This document shows positions 50,885-59,534 of a stretch of 64,000 nt of DNA, piece by piece. The notes beneath the pieces were generated by a model that saw only the letters and a program-made list of their open reading frames with translations, was not told where the DNA came from and searched no databases. This stretch comes from Streptomyces bluensis (GTDB lineage: Bacteria; Actinomycetota; Actinomycetes; Streptomycetales; Streptomycetaceae). The DNA lies in the NCBI RefSeq assembly GCF_014650715.1, contig NZ_BMVM01000017.1, forward strand, positions 1 to 64,000, read 5' to 3'. Position 1 is the first letter of the stretch. Each line of letters starts with the position of its first letter. A program made the position numbers and the translations under genes.

Positions 50885-52105
50885 ATGAGCCCGAACGAAC
50901 CGGCCATGCGCCTGCCCCTGCCCACCGACGGGCCACTGGAGGCACCGGCCGAATGGCAGGAGTTACGCCGGAAGTGCCCGGTGGCCACCGTCGAACTCCC
51001 CAGCGGGGACAAGGCGGCGTACCTGACCCGCTACGACGACATCAAGGCCCTCCTGTCCGACCCCCGCTTCGCCCGCCCGACCGACAGGGACGAGGGCGCC
51101 GCCAGGATCGCCCCCGAAGGCGCGGGCGGCCCGGTCGCCAACGGGGACTCCTCGATCGCCATCGCCACCCAGGGCGAGGAGCACCTGCGGTGGCGGCGGC
51201 ACGTCGGCAAGTACCTCACCGCCAAACGCGTGACCGCGCTGCGCCCCGGCATGGTGGCCATCGTGGAGTCCCTCGTCGACGACCTGGTGGAGCAGGGGCA
51301 GCCCGGCGACCTCAAGGCGACCGTCGGCTTCCCACTGCCGGTGTACGTCATCTGCGACCTCCTGGGCGCGCCCGCCGAGGACCGGGACCGCTTCTCCTAC
51401 TGGTCCGACGCGTTCCTGAACGTCAGCCGGTACTCGACCGAGGAGGCGCAGGCGTCGTACGGCGAGTTCGCGCGCTACATGTCCGAGCTCATCGCGGCCA
51501 AGCGCGCCGAACCCGGCGACGACCTGATCAGCAACCTGATCAAGGACGGCACGGAGGGCGGCGAGGGCCTGTCCGACGAGCTGCTGCTGAGCACCGGGAT
51601 GGGACTGCTGGTCGCGGGGCACGAGACCACCGCGAACATGATCGGCAAGATGGTCTCGATGCTGCTGGCCGACCGTACCCGCTGGGAGCGGCTGCTGGAC
51701 GATCCCTCCCTGGTGCGCACCGCGGTGGACGAGGTACTGCGTTTCGACGCCAACTTCGGCTTCGGGGTGCGCCGTTACCTCGGGGAGGACGTGGAGGTGG
51801 GTGGCGAGCTGCTGCCGGGCGGCACCACCGTCGTCTGCGCTCTGTCCGCCGCCAACCGCGACGAGCAGGTCTTCGCCGACGCGGCGGAGATGGACCTCAC
51901 CCGCGCCCCGAACCCCCACATGACCTTCGGTGCCGGACCGCACGCCTGTCTCGGCCAGTCCCTGGCCCGCACCGAACTCCAGGTCGTCCTCGAAGTGCTG
52001 CTGCGCAGGCTGCCGACGCTCCGACTGGCCGTGCCCGTCGAGGAGTTGCAGCGTGTCGAGGGGCTCCTCGTCGGCGGTCTGCGTACGGTGCCCGTGCGGT
52101 GGTGA
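50885..52105 (+). CDS. Cytochrome P450 of the megasynthase cluster
   Basis: A complete 406-residue bacterial class I P450: I-helix GLLVAGHETTANM, ExxR in VDEVLRF, substrate-side RRYLGEDVEVGG, heme loop FGAGPHACLGQSLAR with the axial Cys. AAGGAG (50873-50878) precedes ATG 50885. It uses electrons from the ferredoxin encoded 23 bases downstream and should hydroxylate or otherwise oxidise the lipid or amino-acid part of the megasynthase product, or a precursor. Control by the divergent MarR through the 18-bp array is likely. Confidence 0.95.
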   Translation: MSPNEPAMRLPLPTDGPLEAPAEWQELRRKCPVATVELPSGDKAAYLTRYDDIKALLSDPRFARPTDRDEGAARIAPEGAGGPVANGDSSIAIATQGEEHLRWRRHVGKYLTAKRVTALRPGMVAIVESLVDDLVEQGQPGDLKATVGFPLPVYVICDLLGAPAEDRDRFSYWSDAFLNVSRYSTEEAQASYGEFARYMSELIAAKRAEPGDDLISNLIKDGTEGGEGLSDELLLSTGMGLLVAGHETTANMIGKMVSMLLADRTRWERLLDDPSLVRTAVDEVLRFDANFGFGVRRYLGEDVEVGGELLPGGTTVVCALSAANRDEQVFADAAEMDLTRAPNPHMTFGAGPHACLGQSLARTELQVVLEVLLRRLPTLRLAVPVEELQRVEGLLVGGLRTVPVRW

Positions 52106-52128
52106 CGAAAGGAAGGACAGGGAAGACC

Positions 52129-52329
52129 ATGAAGGTCAGCGTGGACGAGGCCAAGTGCTGCGGTGCCGGGCAGTGCGTGCTGCTCGCACCGGAGGTGTTC
52201 GACCAGCGGGACGAAGACGGCATCGTCGTCCTCCTCACCCCCGAGCCCTCCCCGGACCAGCACTCCGACGTCCGGGAGGCGGCCGCGGTGTGCCCGGCGT
52301 CCGCCATCACGCTCCACGACGGCTCGTAG
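52129..52329 (+). CDS. 3Fe-4S-type ferredoxin, P450 redox partner
   Basis: 66 aa with Cys10, Cys16 and Cys55 followed by Pro, the Cys-x5-Cys...Cys-Pro pattern of the single 3Fe-4S-cluster ferredoxins that serve Streptomyces P450s. An additional Cys11 is adjacent. GGAAGG and AGGGAAG precede ATG 52129. It lies directly after the P450 gene in the same operon. No ferredoxin reductase is encoded in the window, so a chromosomal one must serve. Confidence 0.95.
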   Translation: MKVSVDEAKCCGAGQCVLLAPEVFDQRDEDGIVVLLTPEPSPDQHSDVREAAAVCPASAITLHDGS

Positions 52330-52356
52330 GCCCGTAGAGGCCACGTCGCGGTGCCA

Positions 52357-52386
52357 GGGGGCGGTCCATCCCAGTGGGCCGCCCCC
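52357..52386. terminator. Hairpin between the ferredoxin and the serine-hydrolase operon
   Basis: GGGGGCGG (52357-52364) pairs with CCGCCCCC (52379-52386) across a 14-base loop, between convergent operons. It probably ends both. Confidence 0.65.
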
Positions 52387-52431
52387 CTCGGCTCCGTGGC
52401 CGAACTCGGGTGGTGTGCGCGGAGTCCGCGC

Positions 52432-53562
52432 TCAACGGTGCAGGTCGATCAGTGTGTTGTAAGCCTGCTGCACGAGGTTGTTGCGGCGGTGGGCGGAGGT
52501 GTTGGCCAGCGCCACGAGGGCTGTGCGGTGTTGGGGATTGAAGCCGATGAACGTGCTGAACCCGAAGGTGCCGCCGGTGTGGAAGTACAGGTGTGAGCCG
52601 TCGGGCCGGGGACGGATGTTCCACACCAGTGCCAGCAGGGTGGTGCCGCGCGGGATGCGCAGTCGGGGACGCAGGACGTCCCGCAGGGCGGTGTGGAGGC
52701 TCGGGGGAACGCCGGTGGCTGAGGCGGGGTCGATGAGGGCCTCGGTGACGGTGAGCAGATCGCGTGTGCTGCTTCTGAGTTCCCCGGAGGCCGTGAGGGC
52801 GGGCATGCGCAGCGGGGGCTGGGCGCGGTGGTGCCAGTAGCCGGTGGCCTGTGTGGTGCCTGAGGGCGCGGTGGGGGTGCAGTCGGTCTCCCGCAGGCCC
52901 AGGGGCCGCAGTACCCGGGTGTCGAGCAGGTCGGGGTAGGGGATGCCTCCGGCTGCCGCGGGCAGGGCCTGTCCCAGCAGACCGACGGCGTAGTTGGAGT
53001 AGCGCACGCGCGTGCCCGGCCGGGCTCGCAGGCGGGTGCGTCCCAGTGCGCGCAGGGCGTGGTCGGGGGTGTAGGCGGCGTACGCGGCGGCCATTCGCGA
53101 AGGCAGAGGGGCTTGCAGCAGGGGCCCGCACAGGGCGGGCAGGAGGCGGGGCAGTCCGGGCGGGGTGCCGGGCAGCGCGGAGGTGTGGGTGGCCAGGTGA
53201 GTGAGGGTGATGGTGTGCCTGGCCGCGGGCCCGGTGGCGACGGCGGGCAGGTGGCGGGCCAGCGAGTCGTCGAGGTTCAGTTCGCCTCGCGCCGCCTGTT
53301 CGGCGAGCAGCAGGGCGGTGAAGGTCTTGGTGGCCGAGCCGATCTCGAAACGGGTCGCCGCGGTCGCGGGCACGCCGCCGTGGTGGGCGGTGGCGCCCCG
53401 GACGACGGTGGCACGGCGGCCTTCTCGGTGCAGCCCGACGGCGATGGTGCTGGCTCCCGGTGCCGCGGACAGCAGGTGGTGCGTCGCCTGCCGCACGAGG
53501 GCGGGTGCGAGTCGGCGTTCGGCGTCGTCGGCCAGGCTGCCGGTCTCGGTGAGGGCCGTCAC
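52432..53562 (-). CDS. Serine hydrolase, class C beta-lactamase/DD-peptidase-like
   Basis: The 376-aa protein has all three active-site motifs of the family: SATK (GSATKTFTALLL), YSN (RYSNYAVGLLGQ) and HTG (FHTGGTFGFSTF, in place of KTG). There is no signal peptide, so it should act in the cytoplasm, unlike cell-wall DD-peptidases. The GTG start overlaps the preceding stop (GTGA). It is the last gene of a four-gene fully overlapping operon that begins with a 59-aa peptide; a peptidase or esterase acting on that peptide or a derivative is a plausible role. Confidence 0.9.
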   Translation of the reverse strand: MTALTETGSLADDAERRLAPALVRQATHHLLSAAPGASTIAVGLHREGRRATVVRGATAHHGGVPATAATRFEIGSATKTFTALLLAEQAARGELNLDDSLARHLPAVATGPAARHTITLTHLATHTSALPGTPPGLPRLLPALCGPLLQAPLPSRMAAAYAAYTPDHALRALGRTRLRARPGTRVRYSNYAVGLLGQALPAAAGGIPYPDLLDTRVLRPLGLRETDCTPTAPSGTTQATGYWHHRAQPPLRMPALTASGELRSSTRDLLTVTEALIDPASATGVPPSLHTALRDVLRPRLRIPRGTTLLALVWNIRPRPDGSHLYFHTGGTFGFSTFIGFNPQHRTALVALANTSAHRRNNLVQQAYNTLIDLHR

Positions 53563-54497
53563 GGGCCGCTGTCCGGTCCGGTGGCGGCGGGCGTTTCCAG
53601 GTCGCGGGTGAGGGCGATGGATGCGGCGATGACGGCCACGACGGTGGTGTGCTGGTGGTCCTGGAAGCGGGTGGCGGGATCGTCGTCGACCGGGTCGCTG
53701 TCGCGGGGCACCAGGCCGTCGGGGTGCTGTAGTCGTGCCAGCCGCTGCCAGTCGTCGATCTCGGTGTGCGGGTCGGGCAGACAGCCGGCGACCGTCAGCA
53801 GTTCGCCCACCAGGTCCCACTCGCCGACTTCTGTCCAGAGGTCGGTCCACACCGGCAGCCAGTGTGTGAGGTAGGCGGCCAGGTCGGCGGGCAGGGCGTG
53901 CGGGCGGCGTCCCCAATCGGTGAGGTGGAAGACGGTGTGGGTCAGGTCGTAGCCGGTTTCCCAGTCGATGTGCCAGGGCTCCAGGACGCGGCCGAGCCAG
54001 GTGGCCCGGGTCAGCGTCTCCCAGTCGGGGACCGCGGCCGTGTGGCCACAACCAGTGGCGCGCAGGGCGTTGGCGACGGCGAGCCGCCGGTTGGGCAGAA
54101 GCTCGGCGGCCTGCGCGGCGCCCGCCGCCGCGAGGTGGGAGATCAACTGGTCCAGGCCGGTATGGCGGTAACCCGCGTCGACGAAGTGGGAGTAGCACTC
54201 CACCGGATCGGTTTTCATGGGGTGGTGCACCAGCCGCTCGTACAGACGCGTGCCCTGCCCCAGCTGAGCCCAGCTGAATTCCAGCAGCTCACCGGCCAGG
54301 ACACGCTCGCGGCTGCCGGCGGTGCCGTCCCGCAGGACCAGACCCGCGGCAAGGGCCGTCTCCGTCAGGGCTTTGTAGGCGTCCAGGTCCTTCTCGATGC
54401 CCGCCTCCCCCAACGCCCCCAGCCGGCGGTGGGCGTGCAGCCAGTGCAGAGCGCGTGAGCGGATGCCGTGGGCGAGCGGCGCCAGGACCGTACTCAT
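53559..54497 (-). CDS. DUF6895-like protein
   Basis: The 312-residue helical protein carries a striking conserved-looking block, DLTHTVFHLTDWGRRP, and TWLGRVLEPWHIDWETGY before it. This pattern I associate with the DUF6895 family, of unknown function. His and Asp in FHLTDWG could bind a metal. There is no signal or membrane segment. Start and stop each overlap the neighbouring genes by four bases, so its amount is tied to that of the peptide and hydrolase. The family assignment is from memory and moderate. Confidence 0.65.
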   Translation of the reverse strand: MSTVLAPLAHGIRSRALHWLHAHRRLGALGEAGIEKDLDAYKALTETALAAGLVLRDGTAGSRERVLAGELLEFSWAQLGQGTRLYERLVHHPMKTDPVECYSHFVDAGYRHTGLDQLISHLAAAGAAQAAELLPNRRLAVANALRATGCGHTAAVPDWETLTRATWLGRVLEPWHIDWETGYDLTHTVFHLTDWGRRPHALPADLAAYLTHWLPVWTDLWTEVGEWDLVGELLTVAGCLPDPHTEIDDWQRLARLQHPDGLVPRDSDPVDDDPATRFQDHQHTTVVAVIAASIALTRDLETPAATGPDSGP

Positions 54498-55321
54498 GGG
54501 CCCTCCTCACCCAGCAGGCGACGGGCGATCGCCAGATCCAGGGTGCAGCGGCCGCCGTCATGGCCGCGCAGCGCGATTTCCCGCACCAGCAAGGACACGT
54601 TCACCGGGAGCGGGACACCGTCGGCGGCCAGCCAGGCCAGCCAGCGGGTGATACGGGCCGCCGTGGCGAAGTCACCCCGCAACACCGCCCGGGTCGCCCC
54701 CCGCGCCAAAGCCAGGACACCGCACCGTGCGAGGTGGTGGACCGGGCTGTCCAGACCGGGCAGGGCCAGCGATGCCAGCTGCCCCATCCGCAACGACCAC
54801 GGCACCCACCCCTCCCCGCCATCGCCGTCGGACCCGCCGCCCGTGCGGTGTCGCGGCGCGCTGTCGTCACAGCGGGGCGGTTGCTGCGGGACCACTGCGG
54901 CGGCCGGGCGCGCAGCGGGATCGAGGCCCGCCAGGACAGTGACCAGCCCCCAGTCGATCCAGGCCCTGATCCACGGCGCTTCCGGCCCGCCGGGCGGCGC
55001 GGCCGGTGACTGCCGCACCGGCGGCAACGCCGACACGCACAGGCACACGGCGGCCGACTCCTCCGGCGGGAGCCTCTGGTCGACCAGCACATACGGAGCC
55101 AGCACATCCGCCCCCAGCACACGCACAGCGCTCACCGCGGCAGCCACGCCACCGGCATCCACCCCACCGGCATCCGCGGCCATCGGCGGGCCGGCCTGCG
55201 CGGCCTCCAGATGATCCGCCACAACAGCGGTGCCCCCGGCGCCCCGCAGGACACCGAGAGCACCCCGCGCCAAATCCGCGGCCGAAGCCTCGTAAGCGGC
55301 GCGCAGCCGTTCGGCGATCAC
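54494..55321 (-). CDS. Unrecognised protein of the peptide operon (275 aa)
   Basis: The GTG start overlaps the stop of the 59-aa peptide gene and the stop overlaps the DUF6895-like gene. The protein is Ala-rich and mostly helical, with a Pro/Ala/Asp-rich middle (about residues 135-165) and a better-defined C-terminal part (SLRMGQLASLALPGLDSPVH; ITRWLAWLAADGVPLPVNVS). No enzyme motif, signal or membrane helix was found. Its position suggests that it is a partner of the peptide or of the DUF6895 protein. Confidence 0.6.
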   Translation of the reverse strand: MIAERLRAAYEASAADLARGALGVLRGAGGTAVVADHLEAAQAGPPMAADAGGVDAGGVAAAVSAVRVLGADVLAPYVLVDQRLPPEESAAVCLCVSALPPVRQSPAAPPGGPEAPWIRAWIDWGLVTVLAGLDPAARPAAAVVPQQPPRCDDSAPRHRTGGGSDGDGGEGWVPWSLRMGQLASLALPGLDSPVHHLARCGVLALARGATRAVLRGDFATAARITRWLAWLAADGVPLPVNVSLLVREIALRGHDGGRCTLDLAIARRLLGEEGP

Positions 55322-55497
55322 CGGCCCTTCGGCTCCTTCGGCTCCTTCGGCTCCTTCGCCCCGAGGATGATGATGGCAGCCCCGTTCGGGCAGGGCAGCG
55401 GAGCGCCGCTCACCGCCGTCTCGGGGGCCGCCATCAGCCCTTCCAGCAGCTCGGCGTTCACCGACAGGACATCCCGTTGCAGCGTGGCGACCGACAT
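55318..55497 (-). CDS. Small peptide (59 aa), candidate precursor peptide
   Basis: ATG 55497 follows GAGGAG (in ACCGAGGAG) by 9 bases; an in-frame ATG at 55536 would add 13 residues. The sequence has a leader-like half (MSVATLQRDVLSVNAELLEG, then LMAAPETAV) and a distinctive second half with one Cys in PLPCPNGAAIIILG, ending in Lys-Glu-Pro repeats (9-bp tandem repeat 55325-55355). The stop overlaps the next gene by GTGA. The size, a hydrophilic leader-like start, and first place in an overlapping operon with a serine hydrolase suggest a precursor peptide, but no known maturation enzyme is present. It could also be a small structural protein. Confidence 0.55.
   Translation of the reverse strand: MSVATLQRDVLSVNAELLEGLMAAPETAVSGAPLPCPNGAAIIILGAKEPKEPKEPKGR
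55325..55355. repeat. 9-bp tandem repeat encoding Lys-Glu-Pro units
   Basis: CTTCGGCTC-type units repeat about three times at the end of the peptide gene; read on the minus strand they give KEPKEPKEPK. Confidence 0.9.
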
Positions 55498-55639
55498 CAA
55501 CACCAACTCCTCGGTGGGTTTTTCCTTACCGCACACCTACCCCTCAAGTCCGGTGAAAATTATGACTATACGGACAATTCGCCCGACTGGCCGAGCGTCG
55601 GTACGCCCGCCGGCTCCGGAGGCCGGGGCCCGCTCATGC
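55498..55639 (-). promoter_or_regulatory. Promoter region of the peptide operon
   Basis: This 142-base gap is unusually AT-rich for the window around 55550-55590. On the minus strand a TATAGT (complement of 55565-55570) could be a -10, but no matching -35 at normal distance was found. No gene is supported here. Confidence 0.4.
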
Positions 55640-56314
55640 TCATGCCCTGCCGCCCGGTCGCACGTCCTCGCCCAGGCGGTTCTGCTGCGCCTTCGTGACG
55701 GTGCGGACGACGAGCGCGCAGGTCACGGCCGCGCCGATGACGGCCGCGTCGGCCGCCAGCAGCAGCCCCACGTCCGAGTAGGCGCGCCCGATGACGTCGT
55801 CCGTGTCGTCGGCGTAGATCAGGCCCGCCCCGCCGAGCATCCCGGCCAGCCACAGTCCCCACCACCAGTTCACGACGCTCGGCAGCCGCTCGCCGGGGGC
55901 GCTCGCCCGGTGGATGTCCACGACGATGCCGCGGGGCACCCACAGGTTCATGACGGGCACGATCCAGCCCAGGTACATCCAGGGCCATATGTAGCGCGGG
56001 CGTTCTCCGGAGAAGGCGCGTGCGTTGTCCCGGACGCGCCACAGCCAGTTCAGGAACATGGCCGCGCAGAGCACCGTGACGGCGTCCCCCAGGGAACTGA
56101 CGATGTGGTACCCGTCCTCCAGCGCGGTCGGCGGGCGGTGCCGGCCGTCGCCCTGGTCCAGCGGCCCGGACGCCGGCATGCCCGCCACGGCGAGTCGTAT
56201 GTGCCATACGGCTCGGGCCACCCAGGCGACGGCCGCCAGGGCGAGCGCGGCGACGGCGAAGCGGGCGGTGCCGCGGACCGGGCGCGGGGGCGGTGGTGTC
56301 GTGCGATCGCTCAC
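55640..56314 (-). CDS. DUF4328 membrane protein
   Basis: Five or six membrane helices. The family signature appears in AFSGERPRYIWPWMYLGWIV and VPVMNLWVPRGIVVDIHRAS, with WWWGLWLAGMLGG after it. GTG 56314 is preferred because AAGGAGGG lies upstream; ATG 56338 or 56344 would add 8-10 residues but has poor spacing. DUF4328 proteins are actinobacterial membrane proteins without known function. It runs in the same direction as the CPBP gene 71 bases upstream. Confidence 0.8.
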   Translation of the reverse strand: MSDRTTPPPPRPVRGTARFAVAALALAAVAWVARAVWHIRLAVAGMPASGPLDQGDGRHRPPTALEDGYHIVSSLGDAVTVLCAAMFLNWLWRVRDNARAFSGERPRYIWPWMYLGWIVPVMNLWVPRGIVVDIHRASAPGERLPSVVNWWWGLWLAGMLGGAGLIYADDTDDVIGRAYSDVGLLLAADAAVIGAAVTCALVVRTVTKAQQNRLGEDVRPGGRA

Positions 56315-56385
56315 CGGGCCCTGCCCTCCTTGTTTCATGTCCATGCCCCTGTAGACGGGGAATCCGCTTCCTCCGGATGCGGCGT

Positions 56386-57375
56386 TCAGGACATCCGCAC
56401 ATCCACGGGTGCGTCGAGCGCGCCGTCGCCGGACGCCGGCGGGCATCCGAGCCGCCCCCGGGTGGCGACGAGCAGGACGAGGGCCGCCGTGACGGCGCTG
56501 AGGAGGAAGGCGTTGGACGTGGCCTCCTTGGACAGCCAGGGGAACATGTCCAGCGAGAGCACGGAGAAGTAGTTGTTGATGCCGCAGTGCAGCAGCATGA
56601 CCAGCGGCATGCTCCCGCCGGAGCGGTTGAACACCCAGGTCATCACGAAGCTGAAGGCGATCGCGGTGACGACGAACTTCAGCACGTGGAGCCCGGTCAC
56701 GTCCGGGTAGCCGCCCCACTCGGTCAGGAACAGCGGCAGGTGCCAGACACCCCACAGCGGGCCGACGACGACGGTGGCGGCCAGCGGCCCGTAGCGGTGC
56801 TGCAACCGGGGCATGGCGAACTCGCGCCAGCCGGGCTCCTCGGCGAGACCGGTGGTGACCATCTGAAGCAGCAGGCCGGGCAGGAACGCGGCCAGCACCA
56901 CGGCGGGCGGCATCGCGGGCCCGCGGTCGCCCAGCGCGGACGAGGCGATGATCAGCGCCGCGGGCACCGAGAGCAGGACCACGGCGTACCAGCGCCAGTT
57001 GACGCGGAACTTGGTCATCCGCCCGCGCCAGGCCCGCAGTCCGGCGCGCCCCTCGGTGGCCCCCGTTACCAGCAGGGCCGACACGATCGGGCCGAGGTAG
57101 GCGCCGGGCAGGACGCCGAAGAGCTGGGTGCTGCCACCGGTCGCGGGGAAGGCGAACTGCCAGACGCCCAGGCCGTTCTCGGACATCACGTACGGTGTCC
57201 AGGCCGCCCAGCTCAGCACGAAGGCCAGCGAGAAGAACCAGATCACGGGGCTGCGGTGCATGCTGCCCCGCAGGCCGGTGGTGGGGCGGTTCCCGCGGGC
57301 CTTGGCGGCCTCGACGGCCGGTCCGGCCTCGGTGGCCGGTCCGTTCTTGACGCTGACGGGTGCTTGGGGGCTCAC
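56386..57375 (-). CDS. CPBP-family intramembrane glutamic endopeptidase
   Basis: The motif EEPGWREFAMPRL (EExxxR, about residues 180-192) and later WGVWHLPLFL and a third-motif His in LLHCGINN define the CPBP/Abi group, membrane proteases that process or degrade membrane peptides. Eight helices are visible. GTG 57375 follows AAGGGA; ATG-type starts further upstream add an unconserved segment. The palindrome GGTACAGC-AG-GCTGTACC at 57464-57481 lies 90 bases upstream, so the gene is probably controlled by the adjacent two-component system. Confidence 0.85.
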   Translation of the reverse strand: MSPQAPVSVKNGPATEAGPAVEAAKARGNRPTTGLRGSMHRSPVIWFFSLAFVLSWAAWTPYVMSENGLGVWQFAFPATGGSTQLFGVLPGAYLGPIVSALLVTGATEGRAGLRAWRGRMTKFRVNWRWYAVVLLSVPAALIIASSALGDRGPAMPPAVVLAAFLPGLLLQMVTTGLAEEPGWREFAMPRLQHRYGPLAATVVVGPLWGVWHLPLFLTEWGGYPDVTGLHVLKFVVTAIAFSFVMTWVFNRSGGSMPLVMLLHCGINNYFSVLSLDMFPWLSKEATSNAFLLSAVTAALVLLVATRGRLGCPPASGDGALDAPVDVRMS

Positions 57376-57463
57376 CGTGATGTCCCTTCGAGGGGGCTGA
57401 CGTGACGTGTTCAGCACATCAGCCCCAGGTCCGGGGGTCATTGCCGTGCGCGCCCCAGGTGGC

Positions 57464-57481
57464 GGTACAGCAGGCTGTACC
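57464..57481. promoter_or_regulatory. Palindrome upstream of the CPBP gene, candidate response-regulator site
   Basis: GGTACAGC-AG-GCTGTACC is a perfect 8-bp inverted repeat with a 2-base centre. The same GTACAGC-N2-GCTGTAC core occurs at 59535-59550 upstream of the ABC exporter genes. Confidence 0.7.
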
Positions 57482-57499
57482 CCGGGGCCCCCGGCGTCG

Positions 57500-58171
57500 T
57501 CAGGCCCGGCGGCGGGCGTCCTCCAGGTACCGCAGGACGGCGGCCACCCGCCGGTCCACCTGGTCGGCCGGCGACAGGTCGAGCTTGGCGAAGATGCTGC
57601 GGATGTGCTTGTGCACCGCGCCGTCCGTCACGACGAGCCGCTGCGCGATCGCGCCGTTGCCCAGACCCTCGGCCATCAGCGCGAGGACGTCCCGTTCGCG
57701 GGGGCTGAGCCGTTCCAGCCGGATGTCCTGGTGGGAGCGGGTGAAGAGCTGGGCGACGACCTCGGGGTCGATGGCGGTGCCGCCGGACGCCACCCGGTGC
57801 AGTGCGTCGAGGAACTCCTCGACCCGCCCGACCCGTTCCTTGAGCAGATAACCCAGGCCGTTCACACCGCCGGTGAGCAGGTCGGTGGCGAAGGACTGTT
57901 CGACGTACGCGGACAGCACGAGGACGGCCAGGTCGGGGCGGCGGCGCCGGGCCTCGACCGCCGCGCGGACGCCTTCGTCGGTGTGCGTGGGCGGCATGCG
58001 GACGTCGAGGATGGCGACGTCCGGCTTGTGCGCGTCGATGGCGTCGAGGATCCCGTCGGGGGTGCCCGCCGTGGCCACCACGTCGAGGCCCTCGGCGCGC
58101 AGCAACAGGGCGAGCCCCTCGCGCAGCAACGGATCGTCCTCGGCTATCACGATGCGCAGGTCACGATCCAC
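57500..58171 (-). CDS. NarL/LuxR-type response regulator
   Basis: Receiver domain: IAEDDP acidic pair, phospho-acceptor in VAILDVRMPP, Lys in LLKERVG. C-terminal LuxR HTH: LERLSPRERDVLALMAEGLG then NGAIAQRLVVTDGAVHKHI. The GTG start at 58171 overlaps the kinase gene end at 58161 by 11 bases. With the upstream sensor it forms a two-component system typical of genes next to antibiotic or lipid-stress ABC exporters. The shared palindrome (57464, 59535) is its likely binding site. Confidence 0.9.
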   Translation of the reverse strand: MDRDLRIVIAEDDPLLREGLALLLRAEGLDVVATAGTPDGILDAIDAHKPDVAILDVRMPPTHTDEGVRAAVEARRRRPDLAVLVLSAYVEQSFATDLLTGGVNGLGYLLKERVGRVEEFLDALHRVASGGTAIDPEVVAQLFTRSHQDIRLERLSPRERDVLALMAEGLGNGAIAQRLVVTDGAVHKHIRSIFAKLDLSPADQVDRRVAAVLRYLEDARRRA

Positions 58172-59462
58172 AGGGAAGGTCCACTTCAAGGGTTGTCGGG
58201 CCGCCGGGCGGGCTGGTCACGCGGAGCGTACCGTCGTGTGCCGCCACACGACGGCGGATCCCGGTGAGCCCGGAGCCGCCGTCCTCTCCCCCAGTGCCCA
58301 TAGCCTGGGAGGTGCCCCCAGCCCCGCCCCGGCCGTCGTCCTCGATACGGAGGTGCAGCCGGCCGCCGCGGGCGCGGACCGTCACCGCGGCCTGTCCGGC
58401 ACCGCTGTGCTTGGCGATGTTCGTCAGGGCCTCGGCGACGACGAAGTAGGCGGTGGCCTCGACGGAGGCGGCGCACCGCTCGGGTGCCTCGACATCGGTA
58501 CGGCAGGGCACCGCACACTCGGCGGCCAGCCCGGACAGCGCGCCGGCCAGTCCCCGGTCGGCGAGGACCGGGGGCAGGATGCTCCGTGAGACGGTGCGCA
58601 GTTCGGCCAGCGCCTGTTCGGCGGCGGACTGGGCGCGTTCGAGGAGCTCGTCCGCTCCGGCCGGGTCGCGGGCCACCTGGCGGCGGGCGGCGCCGAGCAG
58701 CACGGTGACCGTGACGAGCCGGTTCTGGGTGCCGTCGTGCAGCGAGCGCTCGATACGGCGCAGCTCGGTGGCGTGGGCGTCCAGGGCGGCGGCGCGGGTG
58801 GCGGTCAACTCCGCGACGCGCAGGGAGAGATCGGTGTCGGGCCCGGCCGCGAGGAACAGCCGTCCCGGCTGCGCCTGGAGCCGCGCCATGCCGGGGGTGA
58901 GGCCGAGGATGATGGCGATCCAGCCCACGCCGAGGAGGGTCGCAGCGAAGGCGTCCGGCCAGGAGGTCGCGGTGCCCAGGCCGATGGACGTGGCGGTCGG
59001 GTCCTCGGGCAGGAGCATCCAGAACAGCGGGAAGGCCGTGTCGCGCACGGCGACCACCGGCAGCAGGACACCGAGCAGTCCGAGCAGCAGCCCCAGCGTG
59101 GCGTGCCGGACCACCCAGCGCAGTTCCCGCCGGGTGGTGGAGTCGGCGAGGGCGAGCCGCAGCCGTGTGGGCGGAGGGTCCGGGGCGAAGACCTCGGAGC
59201 CGTGGCGGGCGAGCCGGGCGCGTTCCCGGCCGGCCAGGGCGTGCAGCGCGCTCAGCGCGGCAGGCACCATCAGCAGCCCCACCCCGACGAGGCTCGTCAC
59301 GGCGGTGACGCCCAGCCAGACCAGCACGAGCAGCGCGAGCAGGGCCGTGCCGAGTCCGGAGGCGAGCTGCCCGATCGCGCTGCCCGCGGCACTCATGGCC
59401 CGTACGGCCATGTCCTTGAGGCCCGCACCCCACTCGTCGGCCGCGTTGTCCTGCATGGCCAT
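58161..59462 (-). CDS. NarL-type sensor histidine kinase
   Basis: ATG 59462 follows GGGAGG. Membrane helices lie at about residues 25-65 and 110-185. The HisKA_3 box reads RIERSLHDGTQNRLVTV (His in LHDG), and the HATPase domain has EALTNIAKHSGAG, IEDDGRGGAGG and GLTGIRRRV. It is divergent from the small-membrane-protein and ABC genes at 59651, fitting the usual sensor-exporter layout. The cytoplasmic loop before the His box includes a coiled coil (VAELTATRAAALDAHATELR). Confidence 0.9.
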   Translation of the reverse strand: MAMQDNAADEWGAGLKDMAVRAMSAAGSAIGQLASGLGTALLALLVLVWLGVTAVTSLVGVGLLMVPAALSALHALAGRERARLARHGSEVFAPDPPPTRLRLALADSTTRRELRWVVRHATLGLLLGLLGVLLPVVAVRDTAFPLFWMLLPEDPTATSIGLGTATSWPDAFAATLLGVGWIAIILGLTPGMARLQAQPGRLFLAAGPDTDLSLRVAELTATRAAALDAHATELRRIERSLHDGTQNRLVTVTVLLGAARRQVARDPAGADELLERAQSAAEQALAELRTVSRSILPPVLADRGLAGALSGLAAECAVPCRTDVEAPERCAASVEATAYFVVAEALTNIAKHSGAGQAAVTVRARGGRLHLRIEDDGRGGAGGTSQAMGTGGEDGGSGLTGIRRRVAAHDGTLRVTSPPGGPTTLEVDLPCGS

Positions 59463-59534
59463 GCGGCCTCCCTCCCTTGTTGGCGAACGACCTTACGCAG
59501 CACACGAGTTCAACGTGAGCCCGAGAGCCGCGAA

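Noticed and set aside
52432..54198. 588-codon form of the serine hydrolase
   Set aside because: The first 210 codons are Arg/Pro/His-rich and shadow the DUF6895-like gene; GTG 53562 overlaps that gene's stop and begins a normal family protein.
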